This document shows, piece by piece, positions 34,108 through 42,899 of a DNA stretch of 64,000 nucleotides (position 1 is the first letter of the stretch; every line of letters begins with the position of its first letter). This DNA is from Bradyrhizobium sp. AZCC 1721 (lineage in GTDB: Bacteria > Pseudomonadota > Alphaproteobacteria > Rhizobiales > Xanthobacteraceae). A program made the position numbers and the translations under genes. The stretch covers positions 620,001 to 684,000 of the forward strand of contig NZ_JAZHSB010000001.1 in the NCBI RefSeq assembly GCF_036924715.1, written 5' to 3'. The notes beneath the pieces are model-generated. The model had not been told where the DNA came from, made no database searches, and saw only the letters and a program-made list of their open reading frames with translations.

Positions 34108-35084
34108 CGTCGTTCTCCGGTGGGTCTGCTTGACACTTCGTGTTTGGTATCCGGCGCGTTCAGCACCGACTTGCAGGCGGGCGGCAGCGCCGCCATCGTC
34201 ATCGGCGGCTTCGGCTTCGGCGGCACTTTCGGCGGTTTCGGGTGCAGCACCGCGTCGCTGAACCAGTAGGCGAGGTCGGCGGGCTGGCAGCCTTCGCCCT
34301 CGTTCGGCTCGGGCTGGCTTTCGCATTCGCCGGCGCCGGGCGGGCATTTCATGCGGATGTGGAAGTGATAGTCGTGGCCGTACATCGGCCGCACCTTGTG
34401 AAGCCAGTATCGGTCGCCCTTGGCTTCGCGGCACAACGCCTTCTTGATCGCGGCATTGACGAAGATGCGTTGCACGCTGGGCTCCAGCGCCGCGGCGCGG
34501 ATCACGGCAAGATGCGTCGGTGTCCAGGCCTGCGGATCGATATCGAGCCGGTCGCTGCGCACCATCATCACCGCGGACATTTCCTCGCGCTCATTGCGCG
34601 ATAGTTGCCGGTTCGGCATCGGCGTCAGCCAGATGTCGGCATCCAACCCCACCTGATGGCTGGCATGCCCGGTCAACATCGGCCCGCCGCGCGGCTGCGA
34701 CATGTCGCCGACCAATATGCCGGGCCAGCCGGCATCCCGGCGCGCTCTTGCGGCCAGTCGCTTGACCAGCGCGACCAGGTCAGGATGGCCCCAATAGCGA
34801 TTGCGCGACAGCCGCATCACCTGCCAGCTATCGCCGTTGATCGGCAGCCCTTCCGCGCCCGCGATGCAGCCATGGGCATAGAACCCGTGCACGCGCGTCG
34901 GCATTGCCGTCGGCAGCACCTTGCGGCCGAACAGTTCCTTGGCAGCGATGTTGGGATCGTTGGGATTGGCCAGCGGCGGCAGCGGTTTTGGATGGACCGT
35001 GCCCTTGTCCTGCGCCGATGCGCTTGCGGCATAGGCGGCGGCTAGCAAGGTTATGAGGGGGATCAGAAACAGGCGAGGATTCAT
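34104..35084 (-). CDS. mepA: Penicillin-insensitive murein endopeptidase
   Basis: The start is ATG 35084 (MNPRLFLIPLITLLAAAYAASASAQ, a clear signal peptide). The 326-residue protein has the MepA/LAS metallopeptidase zinc site: TGHASHQVGLDADIWLTPM and YGHDYHFHIRMKCP. It also has the disulfide-type HGCIAG and LCREAKGDRYWLHKVRP segments. It should cut D-Ala-mDAP cross-links in the periplasm. A Pro/Lys-rich C-terminal extension (PKPPKVPPKPKPPM) of about 45 residues follows the catalytic domain. The stop is inside the start of the Spy-like gene. Confidence 0.9.
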   Translation of the reverse strand: MNPRLFLIPLITLLAAAYAASASAQDKGTVHPKPLPPLANPNDPNIAAKELFGRKVLPTAMPTRVHGFYAHGCIAGAEGLPINGDSWQVMRLSRNRYWGHPDLVALVKRLAARARRDAGWPGILVGDMSQPRGGPMLTGHASHQVGLDADIWLTPMPNRQLSRNEREEMSAVMMVRSDRLDIDPQAWTPTHLAVIRAAALEPSVQRIFVNAAIKKALCREAKGDRYWLHKVRPMYGHDYHFHIRMKCPPGAGECESQPEPNEGEGCQPADLAYWFSDAVLHPKPPKVPPKPKPPMTMAALPPACKSVLNAPDTKHEVSSRPTGERR

Positions 35085-35234
35085 CGGACCAGAGAGTTGA
35101 GGGATCACTCAATTCGCGCAAACGTAGCATGAAATCGGCAACAGGGGAGAGGCGCGGCTAGCACAATTGCGTGGCCCCCTCGCCAGCGCGGCGATCCGCG
35201 CAACACCCGTATCGGGGTCAACTCACGCGTGCCC

Positions 35235-36233
35235 TCACTGCAACTCGATGTTGGCGGACTTGATCACCGCGGCCCACCGGTCGATTTCCTCGCGCATGTA
35301 AGCGGATGACTTGTCGACCGGGCCGCCGAAAATGCCGGCGGACAGTTTCTTGAGCTGATCCTGCACCTGAGGTTGGCGCAAGGCCTCATTCACATCGGCA
35401 TTGATCTTCTCGACGATGTTTTTCGGAGTTTTGGGCGGCGCTACGATTCCGTACCAGGCGACCGCTTCGAAACCCGGCAACGTTTCGGCGATCGTCGGCA
35501 CGTCCGGCAGCGCCGGGAGCCGTTCGGGCGAGGCCACGGCGAGCAACTTCAACTTGCCCGCCTGGACAAGCGCCAGCGAGACGCCGAGATTGTCGAACAT
35601 GACGTCGACATCGCCAGCGACAAGCCCCTGCAACGCGGGCGCCGAGCCGCGATAGGGAATGTGTCGCAGCTTCACCTTCGCCATCGATTGAAACAGCTCC
35701 GACGTCAGATGCGAGGTCGTGCCGTTGCCCTGCGTGGCGCAGATCGCCTTGTCGGAATTGGCTTTCAGATATTCGATAAGCTCGGGCACGCTCGATGCTT
35801 TGACGTTGTTCGGATTGACGATCAGCGCGTTTGGTACCTGGGCCATCACCACAATCGGCTCGAATTTCGTCGGATCGAAGCCGAGCCTGGGGTACAGATT
35901 GTGATTGATCACGAGCGGCGGTGGCGGTGACGAGAGCAGGGTGTAGCCGTCAGGCGCCGAATGAAAGACCTGCTCGGCCCCAATGTTTCCCGCGGCGCCC
36001 GTGCGGTTCTCGATGACCACCGGCTGGCTCCATTTGCGTGACAGCCAGTCCGCGATGATCCGTGGAATGGCATCGGCCGTTCCTCCAGCCGGAAAAGGCA
36101 CGACGATCTTCACGGGGCGGTCCGGATAGTCCGCAGCCAACGCACGCGCATACAAATGCGTGGACATGACCAGAACCAGCGGCAGGAGCGCCAGTCTACG
36201 GCGGGCAAGCAGAGCTGGCATGGAGCCGTGCAT
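35235..36233 (-). CDS. Tripartite tricarboxylate transporter-type substrate-binding protein (Bug/TctC)
   Basis: The start is ATG 36233, right after GGAGGAG. The 332-residue precursor has a signal peptide ending near ALAADYPDRPVKIVVPFPAGG, the classic Bug entry motif. Further marks are VVIENRTGAAGNIGAEQV, PDGYTLL, KLRHIPYRGSAPALQGLVAGDVDVMFD and LPGFEAVAWYGIVAP. Bug proteins bind small carboxylates and often have no TctAB partner nearby, as here. It is divergent from the flavin monooxygenase gene at 36340, so the ligand may be related to an aromatic acid; this is inference. Confidence 0.9.
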   Translation of the reverse strand: MHGSMPALLARRRLALLPLVLVMSTHLYARALAADYPDRPVKIVVPFPAGGTADAIPRIIADWLSRKWSQPVVIENRTGAAGNIGAEQVFHSAPDGYTLLSSPPPPLVINHNLYPRLGFDPTKFEPIVVMAQVPNALIVNPNNVKASSVPELIEYLKANSDKAICATQGNGTTSHLTSELFQSMAKVKLRHIPYRGSAPALQGLVAGDVDVMFDNLGVSLALVQAGKLKLLAVASPERLPALPDVPTIAETLPGFEAVAWYGIVAPPKTPKNIVEKINADVNEALRQPQVQDQLKKLSAGIFGGPVDKSSAYMREEIDRWAAVIKSANIELQ

Positions 36234-36339
36234 TGAAACTCCTCCCACTGTTCGTCCGGTCTATCGCGCCGGCGCTTGGTGTTTACAGCAAGAGAGGATA
36301 GCTTGAACGAGCAAGCTTCCGAAGCATTTTTCGCGTGGG

Positions 36340-37527
36340 ATGATGACGCAGCCGCAGCTCACTGTTGTGATCATTGGAGGTGGCATTGGCGGATTGTTCG
36401 CCGCGAACGCGCTGATCGCTCACGGCTTCGATGTTTCCGTCTATGAGCAGGCGCCCGCGCTTGGCGAGGTCGGGGCGGGGGTGTTTCTGACACCCAACAG
36501 CGTGCGGCAGTTGCAGCGGGTGGGGCTCGGACAGCAGGTGGAAAGATGGGGGGCCAGGGTCGGTACCGCTTCTCACTATTTTCGCCACGACGGCGCGCCG
36601 ATCGCCCCGGTTCAGGTGACGGACTCCGCGGGCTGGAATGCGACGTTCGGCATGCATCGCGCGGACCTGGTCGAAATTCTGGCCAAGGCATTGCCGCCCG
36701 CCGTAGTTCGCACGGGCCATCGCGCTACAGGCTTCGAGCAGGCCGATCAGGTTGCGCGCGTGACATTCGCCAATGGCGCCGCCGCCGAAGGCGACGTCGT
36801 CATCGCTGCCGATGGCATCCACTCGGAGCTCCGGCGCTATGCGGCGCCGCCGTCCCGGCCGGTGTTTCACGGCTCCGTCGCCTATCGGGGCGTGCTGCCG
36901 CATCAGCGCATTCCGCGCTGGCCAACCGACTGCTGGCAGATGTGGCTGGGCCAGGGAAAACATTTTCTCAGCTTTCCGGTTCGATCGGGCGAGCTCATCA
37001 ACTATGTCGGCTTCGTGCCGGCCGATGCCGAAATGAAGGAATCCTGGTCTGCGCCCGGAGATCCCGACGTGCTTCGCCGCGAGTTCGAGGGCTGGGACCC
37101 GCGCATCGGGACGTTGCTGAGCCAGGTCGACAAGACGTTCCGATGGGCGCTGTACGATCGCGAGCCGCTGCCGGCCTGGACGCGCGGGCGCCTGACGCTG
37201 CTCGGCGATGCCGCGCATCCGATGCTGCCGCATCTCGGCCAGGGCGCCAACCAGTCGATCGAGGACGGTATGGCGCTGGCAACAATTCTGGCGCAGGCGT
37301 CGCGCGCCAATGTGCCGGTCGCGCTGCTGGCTTATGAGCGGCTGAGACGCCAGCGGGTAGCGGCCGTTCAGCGCGGTGCGCGCGAGAATGGGATGCGATA
37401 CGACTCATCCTACGCCGATCTCGGCGTGCGCGATGCCGAGATATCAGCCCATGCGGCGTTCCGCAGGCGGCTTTACGATCACGACGTGGTACCGGAAGCG
37501 CAGGCCGCGGCATCTTCGCTGTGCTGA
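36340..37527 (+). CDS. FAD-dependent monooxygenase (salicylate / 3-hydroxybenzoate hydroxylase class)
   Basis: The 395-residue protein has the group A flavoprotein monooxygenase motifs. They are GxGxxG in VVIIGGGIGGLFAANAL, DG in ADGIHSELRR and the second FAD motif GDAAHPMLPHLGQGANQSIEDG. The overall pattern (AGVFLTPNSVRQLQRVGLG, MHRADLVEIL) is that of NAD(P)H-dependent hydroxylases of hydroxybenzoates. Ring substrate and regiochemistry are not readable. A 106-base divergent region separates it from the Bug-type binding protein. Confidence 0.87.
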   Translation: MMTQPQLTVVIIGGGIGGLFAANALIAHGFDVSVYEQAPALGEVGAGVFLTPNSVRQLQRVGLGQQVERWGARVGTASHYFRHDGAPIAPVQVTDSAGWNATFGMHRADLVEILAKALPPAVVRTGHRATGFEQADQVARVTFANGAAAEGDVVIAADGIHSELRRYAAPPSRPVFHGSVAYRGVLPHQRIPRWPTDCWQMWLGQGKHFLSFPVRSGELINYVGFVPADAEMKESWSAPGDPDVLRREFEGWDPRIGTLLSQVDKTFRWALYDREPLPAWTRGRLTLLGDAAHPMLPHLGQGANQSIEDGMALATILAQASRANVPVALLAYERLRRQRVAAVQRGARENGMRYDSSYADLGVRDAEISAHAAFRRRLYDHDVVPEAQAAASSLC

Positions 37528-37784
37528 ACAGACGTTGCACGTGGTCGTATTAACTGCGCGATAACCCTCCCGGTCACTGACGGACATTTGTGCGCACGTT
37601 CGGCGTTTCGCGCATTCCTTGTGCATCCGCCGCGCGAGAAGCCGTGCCCGGCGGCCGCGCGTCGATTATGCCCCGTGGATCGGCGGTCCGCACCGCGCTT
37701 GTACACGCAAAGCGTGTGTGTGCAGTTTTGTCAGGCCGCGCATGAGCGCGTGAGGTAGTAGTTTCTACGACAAGAGATACCTTT

Positions 37785-37806
37785 TTTTCAGAGACTTATC
37801 TGAAAA
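37785..37806. promoter_or_regulatory. 8-bp inverted repeat upstream of the PAS-GGDEF-EAL gene
   Basis: TTTTCAGA (37785-37792) and TCTGAAAA (37799-37806) are perfect inverted copies with a 6-base spacer, ending 26 bases before the coding start. It could be an operator or a leader hairpin. In the same 305-base gap (37528-37832) there is also ACACGC-AAA-GCGTGT at 37703-37717. I see no gene in the gap. Confidence 0.4.
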
Positions 37807-37832
37807 CTTTGCACGCACAGTGCGAGTAGAGC

Positions 37833-39650
37833 GTGGTAATGCGGAAGAAGAAGCCAAAAGCTGCCAGGAAGCCGAAACAGTCGATTGTCCGTTTTCCTGG
37901 CCGGCCCGCAAAGCCCGCTGCGACCCGGGATGGCGGCATCATCGGACTGCGCGTCGACATCACCGAGTTGAAACAGCGCGAGGCTTCGTTCCGGCTTCTG
38001 TTCGACAGCAATCCGGTTCCGATGATCGTCTGCGCGCTGGGTGACGAACGAATTCTCGCCGTCAACGACGCCGCAATCAAGCACTACGGTTACGGCCGCA
38101 GTGAATTCGAGAAGCTCACGATCCGCAACCTGCAGGCCTTCGACGTCGAGCCGCCATGGGCCGGCGAACACGCCGGCGACGAGCGCGCGGCCCACGCCTG
38201 GAAGCATGTCAGGGCCGACGGCGCGCTGATCGATCTGGCGATCTATTCGCGCCATCTTGTTTACGGCGATCGGCCTGCGGTCCTGCTCGCGCTGATGGAC
38301 ACTACCGAACGCAAGCGCGCCGAGGCGCGGCTGACGTTCATGGCCCAGCATGACGGCCTGACCGGGCTGCCGAACCGTAATTTGCTGCGTCAGCAGATGG
38401 ACGACATCCTGCTGCGCACCCGCCGCAACGCCGAGAAGGTGGCGGTGCTCGTGCTCGGCCTCGACCATTTCAAGGCGGTCAACGATACGCTCGGCCACGG
38501 CATCGGCGACAAGCTGCTGCGCGGCGTCGCCAAGCGATTGCAATCGATGCTGCGTGAGGAAGATGCGCTGGCCCGGCTCGACTCCGACGAATTTGCGGTC
38601 ATCCAGAGCGGGGTGACGCGACCCGAGGATGCAGTGTTCATGGCGAGGCGTCTATTGGACGCGATCGCCGATCCCTATCTTCTGGACGGGCATTCGGTCG
38701 TGATCGGCGCCAGCATCGGCATTGCGATGTCGCCCGGCGACGGCGATGAGTCCGAGAAACTGCTGAAGAACGCCGACCTCGCATTATCGCGGGCCAAGAA
38801 CGATTCCCGCGGCACGTTCTCGTTCTTCGAGGCCGGAATGGATGCGCGCGCCCAGACCCGCCGAAAAATCGAGACCGAACTGCGCGAGGCCGTGCACACC
38901 GATGCGCTGCGGCCCTATTACCAGCCGCTGGTCGATCTTTCGAGCGGGCGCATCACCGGTTTCGAAGCGCTGGTGCGCTGGCCGCATCCCGAGCGCGGCA
39001 TGATCTCCCCGGCCGAGTTTATCCCCGTTGCGGAGGAGACCGGGCTGATCAACGCCGTCGGCGGTCTGATGCTGCGCCGCGCCTGCACGGATGCGGCGCA
39101 TTGGCCCGACGATGTCCGCGTCGCGGTCAATCTGTCGCCGCTGCAGTTTCGCGTCGGCAATCTCTTGTCGCTGGTCGTGGAAACACTGAAGCAGTCCGGC
39201 CTGCCGGCGAAGCGCCTGGAGCTTGAGATTACCGAGACGCTGCTGTTGGAAAAGAGCAGTGAGGTGCTCGCGACCTTGCATGCGCTGCGCGCGCTCGGCG
39301 TTCGCATCTCGATGGACGATTTCGGCACCGGCTATTCCAGCCTGAGTTACCTGCGCAGCTTTCCGTTCGACAAGATCAAGATCGATCAGTCCTTCGTGCG
39401 CGATCTCGCCGCCAATCCCGATGCCCAGGCGATCGTGCGTTCGATCATCAGCCTCGGCAAGGGCCTCGGCGTCACGATCACGGCGGAAGGCGTCGAGAGC
39501 GAGGCCGAGGTAAATTGCCTGCGCAACGAGGGATGCCATGAGGGGCAGGGATTCCTGTTCAGCCGCGCGCGGCCCAATGCGGAAATCGTCAGTCTGTTGA
39601 AGACGCAAGGCAACTGGAGCGCGCCGGCAGGTGCGGCGCTGGTGGCGTGA
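37833..39650 (+). CDS. PAS-GGDEF-EAL protein, likely c-di-GMP phosphodiesterase
   Basis: The start is GTG 37833 or ATG 37839. The N-terminal 35 residues are very basic (MRKKKPKAARKPKQ). Then comes GGIIGLRVDITELKQRE, which looks like the tail of a PAS/PAC module whose beginning is missing. A complete PAS domain follows (FRLLFDSNPVPMIVCAL ... MDTTERKRAEARL). The GGDEF domain (about 170-335) has the signature changed to DSDEF near residues 250-254, so cyclase activity is unlikely. The EAL domain is intact: FEALVRW (E near 378), ELEITET, DDFGTGYSSLSYL, KIDQSFV, AEGVE. I expect c-di-GMP hydrolysis, possibly regulated by GTP binding to the dead GGDEF. No membrane segments are present. Confidence 0.9.
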   Translation: MVMRKKKPKAARKPKQSIVRFPGRPAKPAATRDGGIIGLRVDITELKQREASFRLLFDSNPVPMIVCALGDERILAVNDAAIKHYGYGRSEFEKLTIRNLQAFDVEPPWAGEHAGDERAAHAWKHVRADGALIDLAIYSRHLVYGDRPAVLLALMDTTERKRAEARLTFMAQHDGLTGLPNRNLLRQQMDDILLRTRRNAEKVAVLVLGLDHFKAVNDTLGHGIGDKLLRGVAKRLQSMLREEDALARLDSDEFAVIQSGVTRPEDAVFMARRLLDAIADPYLLDGHSVVIGASIGIAMSPGDGDESEKLLKNADLALSRAKNDSRGTFSFFEAGMDARAQTRRKIETELREAVHTDALRPYYQPLVDLSSGRITGFEALVRWPHPERGMISPAEFIPVAEETGLINAVGGLMLRRACTDAAHWPDDVRVAVNLSPLQFRVGNLLSLVVETLKQSGLPAKRLELEITETLLLEKSSEVLATLHALRALGVRISMDDFGTGYSSLSYLRSFPFDKIKIDQSFVRDLAANPDAQAIVRSIISLGKGLGVTITAEGVESEAEVNCLRNEGCHEGQGFLFSRARPNAEIVSLLKTQGNWSAPAGAALVA

Positions 39651-39670
39651 GGCTGGCATCGCTTTCACAG

Positions 39671-39784
39671 CCGTCATTGCGAGCGCAGCGAAGCAATCCA
39701 TTGGGCCGCAAAGCAAGAGTGGATTGCTTCGCGGAGCCTGTCATCGGGCGCGCATTCGCGCGACCCGTTGGCTCGCAATGACGG
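39671..39784. repeat. CGTCATTGCGAGCG-type palindromic repeat, copy 1
   Basis: It begins CCGTCATTGCGAGCGCAGCG and ends in the complement GGCTCGCAATGACGG, with GAAGCAATCCA and TGGATTGCTTC inside. A second copy lies at 56648-56733. Copy 1 carries an extra segment of about 25 bases (CATCGGGCGCGCATTCGCGC) inside the right half. I recognise this as an intergenic repeat common in Bradyrhizobium. Confidence 0.8.
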
Positions 39785-39790
39785 TGGAGA

Positions 39791-40264
39791 CTACTTCGCC
39801 CGTCCCGTCTTCTTCCTCGCATGATACGTCAGCGCCAGCGCCACGCAGTGGCGCAGCGCGGCCTCGGGGAGTTTGTCGCCGGCGTCAAGCAGAATGCTGC
39901 GGTTGCCGCCGTAGCGCAGTTCCGGATAGAGCCCGCGAAAGGTCTCGACCAGATCGGTCTGGCAGTGGAAACAGACCGCGTAGCGGCCGGCTTCCGCCTT
40001 CACCTGGTCGATCCGGATCGTGCTGCCGCTCTTGCTCTCGGTCGTGAGATAGCTCGGCTGCCCCCATTTCAGCGTCTCTTCCAGGGCGCCGACGCCCTCG
40101 GTGGTCCTTGCGGTATCGAAGATCAGCCGGCGCAGCGCCAGCAGTTTTGCCCTGACCGGATTGGGATAGGCTTCGAAGACCGCTTCCACCGCAGCATCCC
40201 GGGTGGCAACGCGTGGCCGTTTGGCGATGCGCTTTGCAGTTTGCTTCCGTGCCGCCTTCTTCAT
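39791..40264 (-). CDS. DUF1801 domain-containing protein
   Basis: The 157-residue protein has a basic N-terminal tail (KKAARKQTAKRIAKRPR). The DUF1801/YdhG-like fold follows: YPNPVRAKLLALRRLIFDTA, EETLKWGQPSYLTTESKSGSTIRI, YAVCFHCQTDLVETFRGLYP and a C-terminal LALTYHARKK. The family has an iron-chaperone (frataxin-like) fold; its function is not settled. It stands alone, just after a repeat element. Confidence 0.85.
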   Translation of the reverse strand: MKKAARKQTAKRIAKRPRVATRDAAVEAVFEAYPNPVRAKLLALRRLIFDTARTTEGVGALEETLKWGQPSYLTTESKSGSTIRIDQVKAEAGRYAVCFHCQTDLVETFRGLYPELRYGGNRSILLDAGDKLPEAALRHCVALALTYHARKKTGRAK

Positions 40265-40347
40265 TGCAATGTCAGTGCATCCTGCCAGCTTCCATTGCAG
40301 AACCTAAAGCAGGATGCGAGCGGGCGGAAGCCGTCTCTTGCGTTGCT

Positions 40348-41520
40348 TCATCGCGTCGTCGGCGGTGCGTCGAGATTGCCGGCGAGGATCGCCCGGCCGG
40401 CATCCTCGTAATGGGCGTCACGGCCCTGGATCTGCTGCGCGATCGCGTGCATGTCGCGAAAGCGGCGCTCGAACTTGTTGGCATTGAACACGGCCGTTGC
40501 GCCCGTCATGTGATAGGCGGCGTCGACCACGGCGGCCGATTGATGGATCGTCCATGTCGAGGCGAGGCGCAGCGCCACGCGATGGGCTTCGGTGATAACA
40601 GCGCCTTGCGACAGGTCACGCCATACATCCGCAGCAGTGGCATAGAGATAGGCGCGGGTGGCGCGCAGTTGCGCCTCGGTGCGCCCGATCAGCCCCTGCA
40701 CGGCGTTGTTGTCGCGCATCGCCTTTGACGCTTGCGGTGTCTTACCCCGGGCAAGGTCGGTCGCCGCATCGAGCGTGGCGCGGGCGACGCCGAGCGAGGT
40801 TGCCGCAAAGCCCATGCCGAAAACCATGTTGGTAGAGAGTTTGTACAGCGGCCCGTTCTCGCGCAGCGCCGCCGGATCGTCGCGCAGCGCTGCGAACTTT
40901 TCCGGGATGAACAGATTGTCGACCGAATAGGAATCGGTGCCGGTGCCGCGCAGGCCGATCACGTCCCAGACGTCGTGCATCGTGGCGCTGGTTACCGGAA
41001 ACAGAATGGTACGAATCTCCGGCGAACCGTCCGGCTTGCGCCGCGGGGTGCCGTCGGCTTCGACGACCCGGACATGGGCGCCGAGCCAGCTTGCCTGCCG
41101 CGAGCCGGAAGCAAAATCCCAGCGCGCGCTGGCCTTGTAGCCGCCGGGGACCGCCTGCACCTCGTGGTTGATCGCGCCCCAGGCCAGAATCCCGGGTGCA
41201 ACGTTGAAGATCTCGTTGGCAGCATCGGGATCGAGATAGGCCGCGGTCATGGCGCAGACGCTGCACTGGCCGAGGCACCATGCGGTCGAGGCATCCGCCT
41301 TGGCGACCTCCTCCTGCATCTGCATGAACGTTTCCAGCGGCACTTCGGCGCCGCCAAAACTCTTCGGCAGCAGCGCGCGGTAAAGCCCGTTCTCGATCAG
41401 CGCCTGTGTCACCGCTGAAGTCAGGCGGCGGGTCCGCTCGATCTCGTCGGCCTCGCGCGCGATCAGTGGCTCTAGCGCCCGCGCGCGTTCCACGAGGTGG
41501 ATGCTAGGCTGCCTGTTCAT
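40348..41520 (-). CDS. Acyl-CoA dehydrogenase-fold flavoprotein (HsaA/DszC-like monooxygenase group)
   Basis: The start is ATG 41520 (MNRQPSIHLVERARALEPLI); the frame upstream overlaps the MFS gene and is not conserved. The 390-residue protein has the three-part ACAD layout with AREADEIERTRRLTSAVTQALIENGLYRALLPKSFGG, STAWCLGQ, WDFASGSRQASW and DVIGLRGTGTDSYSVDNLFIPE. The catalytic Glu of true acyl-CoA dehydrogenases is not evident. The WCLGQ and ASG elements fit flavin-dependent hydroxylases or desulfurases that use reduced FMN. It probably forms an operon with the MFS gene just upstream. Confidence 0.82.
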   Translation of the reverse strand: MNRQPSIHLVERARALEPLIAREADEIERTRRLTSAVTQALIENGLYRALLPKSFGGAEVPLETFMQMQEEVAKADASTAWCLGQCSVCAMTAAYLDPDAANEIFNVAPGILAWGAINHEVQAVPGGYKASARWDFASGSRQASWLGAHVRVVEADGTPRRKPDGSPEIRTILFPVTSATMHDVWDVIGLRGTGTDSYSVDNLFIPEKFAALRDDPAALRENGPLYKLSTNMVFGMGFAATSLGVARATLDAATDLARGKTPQASKAMRDNNAVQGLIGRTEAQLRATRAYLYATAADVWRDLSQGAVITEAHRVALRLASTWTIHQSAAVVDAAYHMTGATAVFNANKFERRFRDMHAIAQQIQGRDAHYEDAGRAILAGNLDAPPTTR

Positions 41521-41561
41521 GCGTTTCCTCGCATTCTCTTCTTCTTGGCGTTTTTCTATAT

Positions 41562-42797
41562 TCACGTCGCCGCGCGACCGATATTGAGCGACGGCTGCGG
41601 CGGTCGCTTGGCCGACGGGAAACTCAAGGCTATTGCGACGGCGGCCATGCCGATCGTGAAGGAGCCGACATAGAGCCAATTATAGCCGTGGAAGGCATCG
41701 AATACCCAGCCACCGGCGAGCGGCCCCAGCGCCATGCCGAGGCTGGCAAAGGCGGACACGGCGCCGAACATGCTGCCCATGATGCGCACACCGAAATATT
41801 CGCGCACCAGCACGGCGTATAGCGGCATTACGCCGCCATAGGCGAGGCCGAAGACAACCGACAGCGCATAGAACTCGCCGAGCTGGCCGACCGCGAGATA
41901 GGTTGCGATCGCCAAGGCCTGCACGAACAGGCCGCCGACCAGAACGTGCTTGGCGCCGAAGCGATCGGCCAACAAGCCGAGCAGCAAACGGCCGCCGAGG
42001 CCGGAGAAGCCGGCGAGGCTGTAGACGGTGACCGCGGTCAGCGGTGCGATCCCGCAGATCATGGCGTAGCTCACCAGATGGAAGATCGGCCCCGAATGCG
42101 CCGCGCAGCAGGCGAAATGCGCGGATGCCAGGATGATGAATTGCGGCGTTCGCAGCGCCTGCGCGACCGTCCACTGCCCGTCAGGCGCGCCCGTCCCATG
42201 GGCGGCAGCAGGCGTTGACGGCTCCGGCGGCCGTCGCACCAGCAGCGAGGCCGGGATCAACAGCGCCAAGGCGACGATGCCGATCACCAGCATCGCCGTG
42301 CGCCAGTCATAGGAGGCGATCAGCCAGCTTGCGAACGGCGCGACCGTCATCGGCGATACGCCCATGCCGGCCGACACCAGCGCCACCGCAAGGCTGCGAC
42401 GATGTTCGATCCAGGCGCTCGCCACCGCGACCATCGGTGCATAGAAGCTGCCGGCCGAAATCCCGATCAAGACGCCGAACGCCAACTGAAATTGCCACAG
42501 GCTGGTGGCCTGGCTCGCGCCGATCAGCCCGGCGCCAAGCAGCAGCGTGCCAGACAGGACGACGATACGGGTGCCGAACCGGTCGGATAGCGTGCCCCAG
42601 AAGAACGCCGCCAATCCCATGGCGAGAAAGTTGATCGTTGCTGCCGCCGAGACGCCGCTGCGCGACCATCCCATGGCCTCCGAAATCGGTTGCAGGAACA
42701 CGGCCAACGACAACATCGAGCCGAACGCGACGCAGGTCATCAGCGCGCCTACGGCGACGACGACCCAGCCGTAGGATGAACCGGAGGCCTTGCCCAT
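41562..42797 (-). CDS. MFS transporter
   Basis: The 411-residue protein has twelve membrane helices in two halves, with a central loop near residues 195-215. The loop 2-3 motif is seen at GTLSDRFGTRIVVLSG and its second-half counterpart at GLLADRFGAKHVLVG. The closest style is the oxalate/formate or monocarboxylate antiporter-like group (SEAMGWSRSGVSAAATINFLAMG). It lies 41 bases upstream of the ACAD-fold gene on the same strand and may import that enzyme's substrate. Confidence 0.87.
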   Translation of the reverse strand: MGKASGSSYGWVVVAVGALMTCVAFGSMLSLAVFLQPISEAMGWSRSGVSAAATINFLAMGLAAFFWGTLSDRFGTRIVVLSGTLLLGAGLIGASQATSLWQFQLAFGVLIGISAGSFYAPMVAVASAWIEHRRSLAVALVSAGMGVSPMTVAPFASWLIASYDWRTAMLVIGIVALALLIPASLLVRRPPEPSTPAAAHGTGAPDGQWTVAQALRTPQFIILASAHFACCAAHSGPIFHLVSYAMICGIAPLTAVTVYSLAGFSGLGGRLLLGLLADRFGAKHVLVGGLFVQALAIATYLAVGQLGEFYALSVVFGLAYGGVMPLYAVLVREYFGVRIMGSMFGAVSAFASLGMALGPLAGGWVFDAFHGYNWLYVGSFTIGMAAVAIALSFPSAKRPPQPSLNIGRAAT

Positions 42798-42899
42798 GCG
42801 TTTCCTTGCGCGTGTGCTGTTATTTGTATGCGCGGGATAATGGTGGCCTATTTGGCGTCGTCGCGCAATGCGGTGGAAGGCAACCCTCTCATTCGAAGA

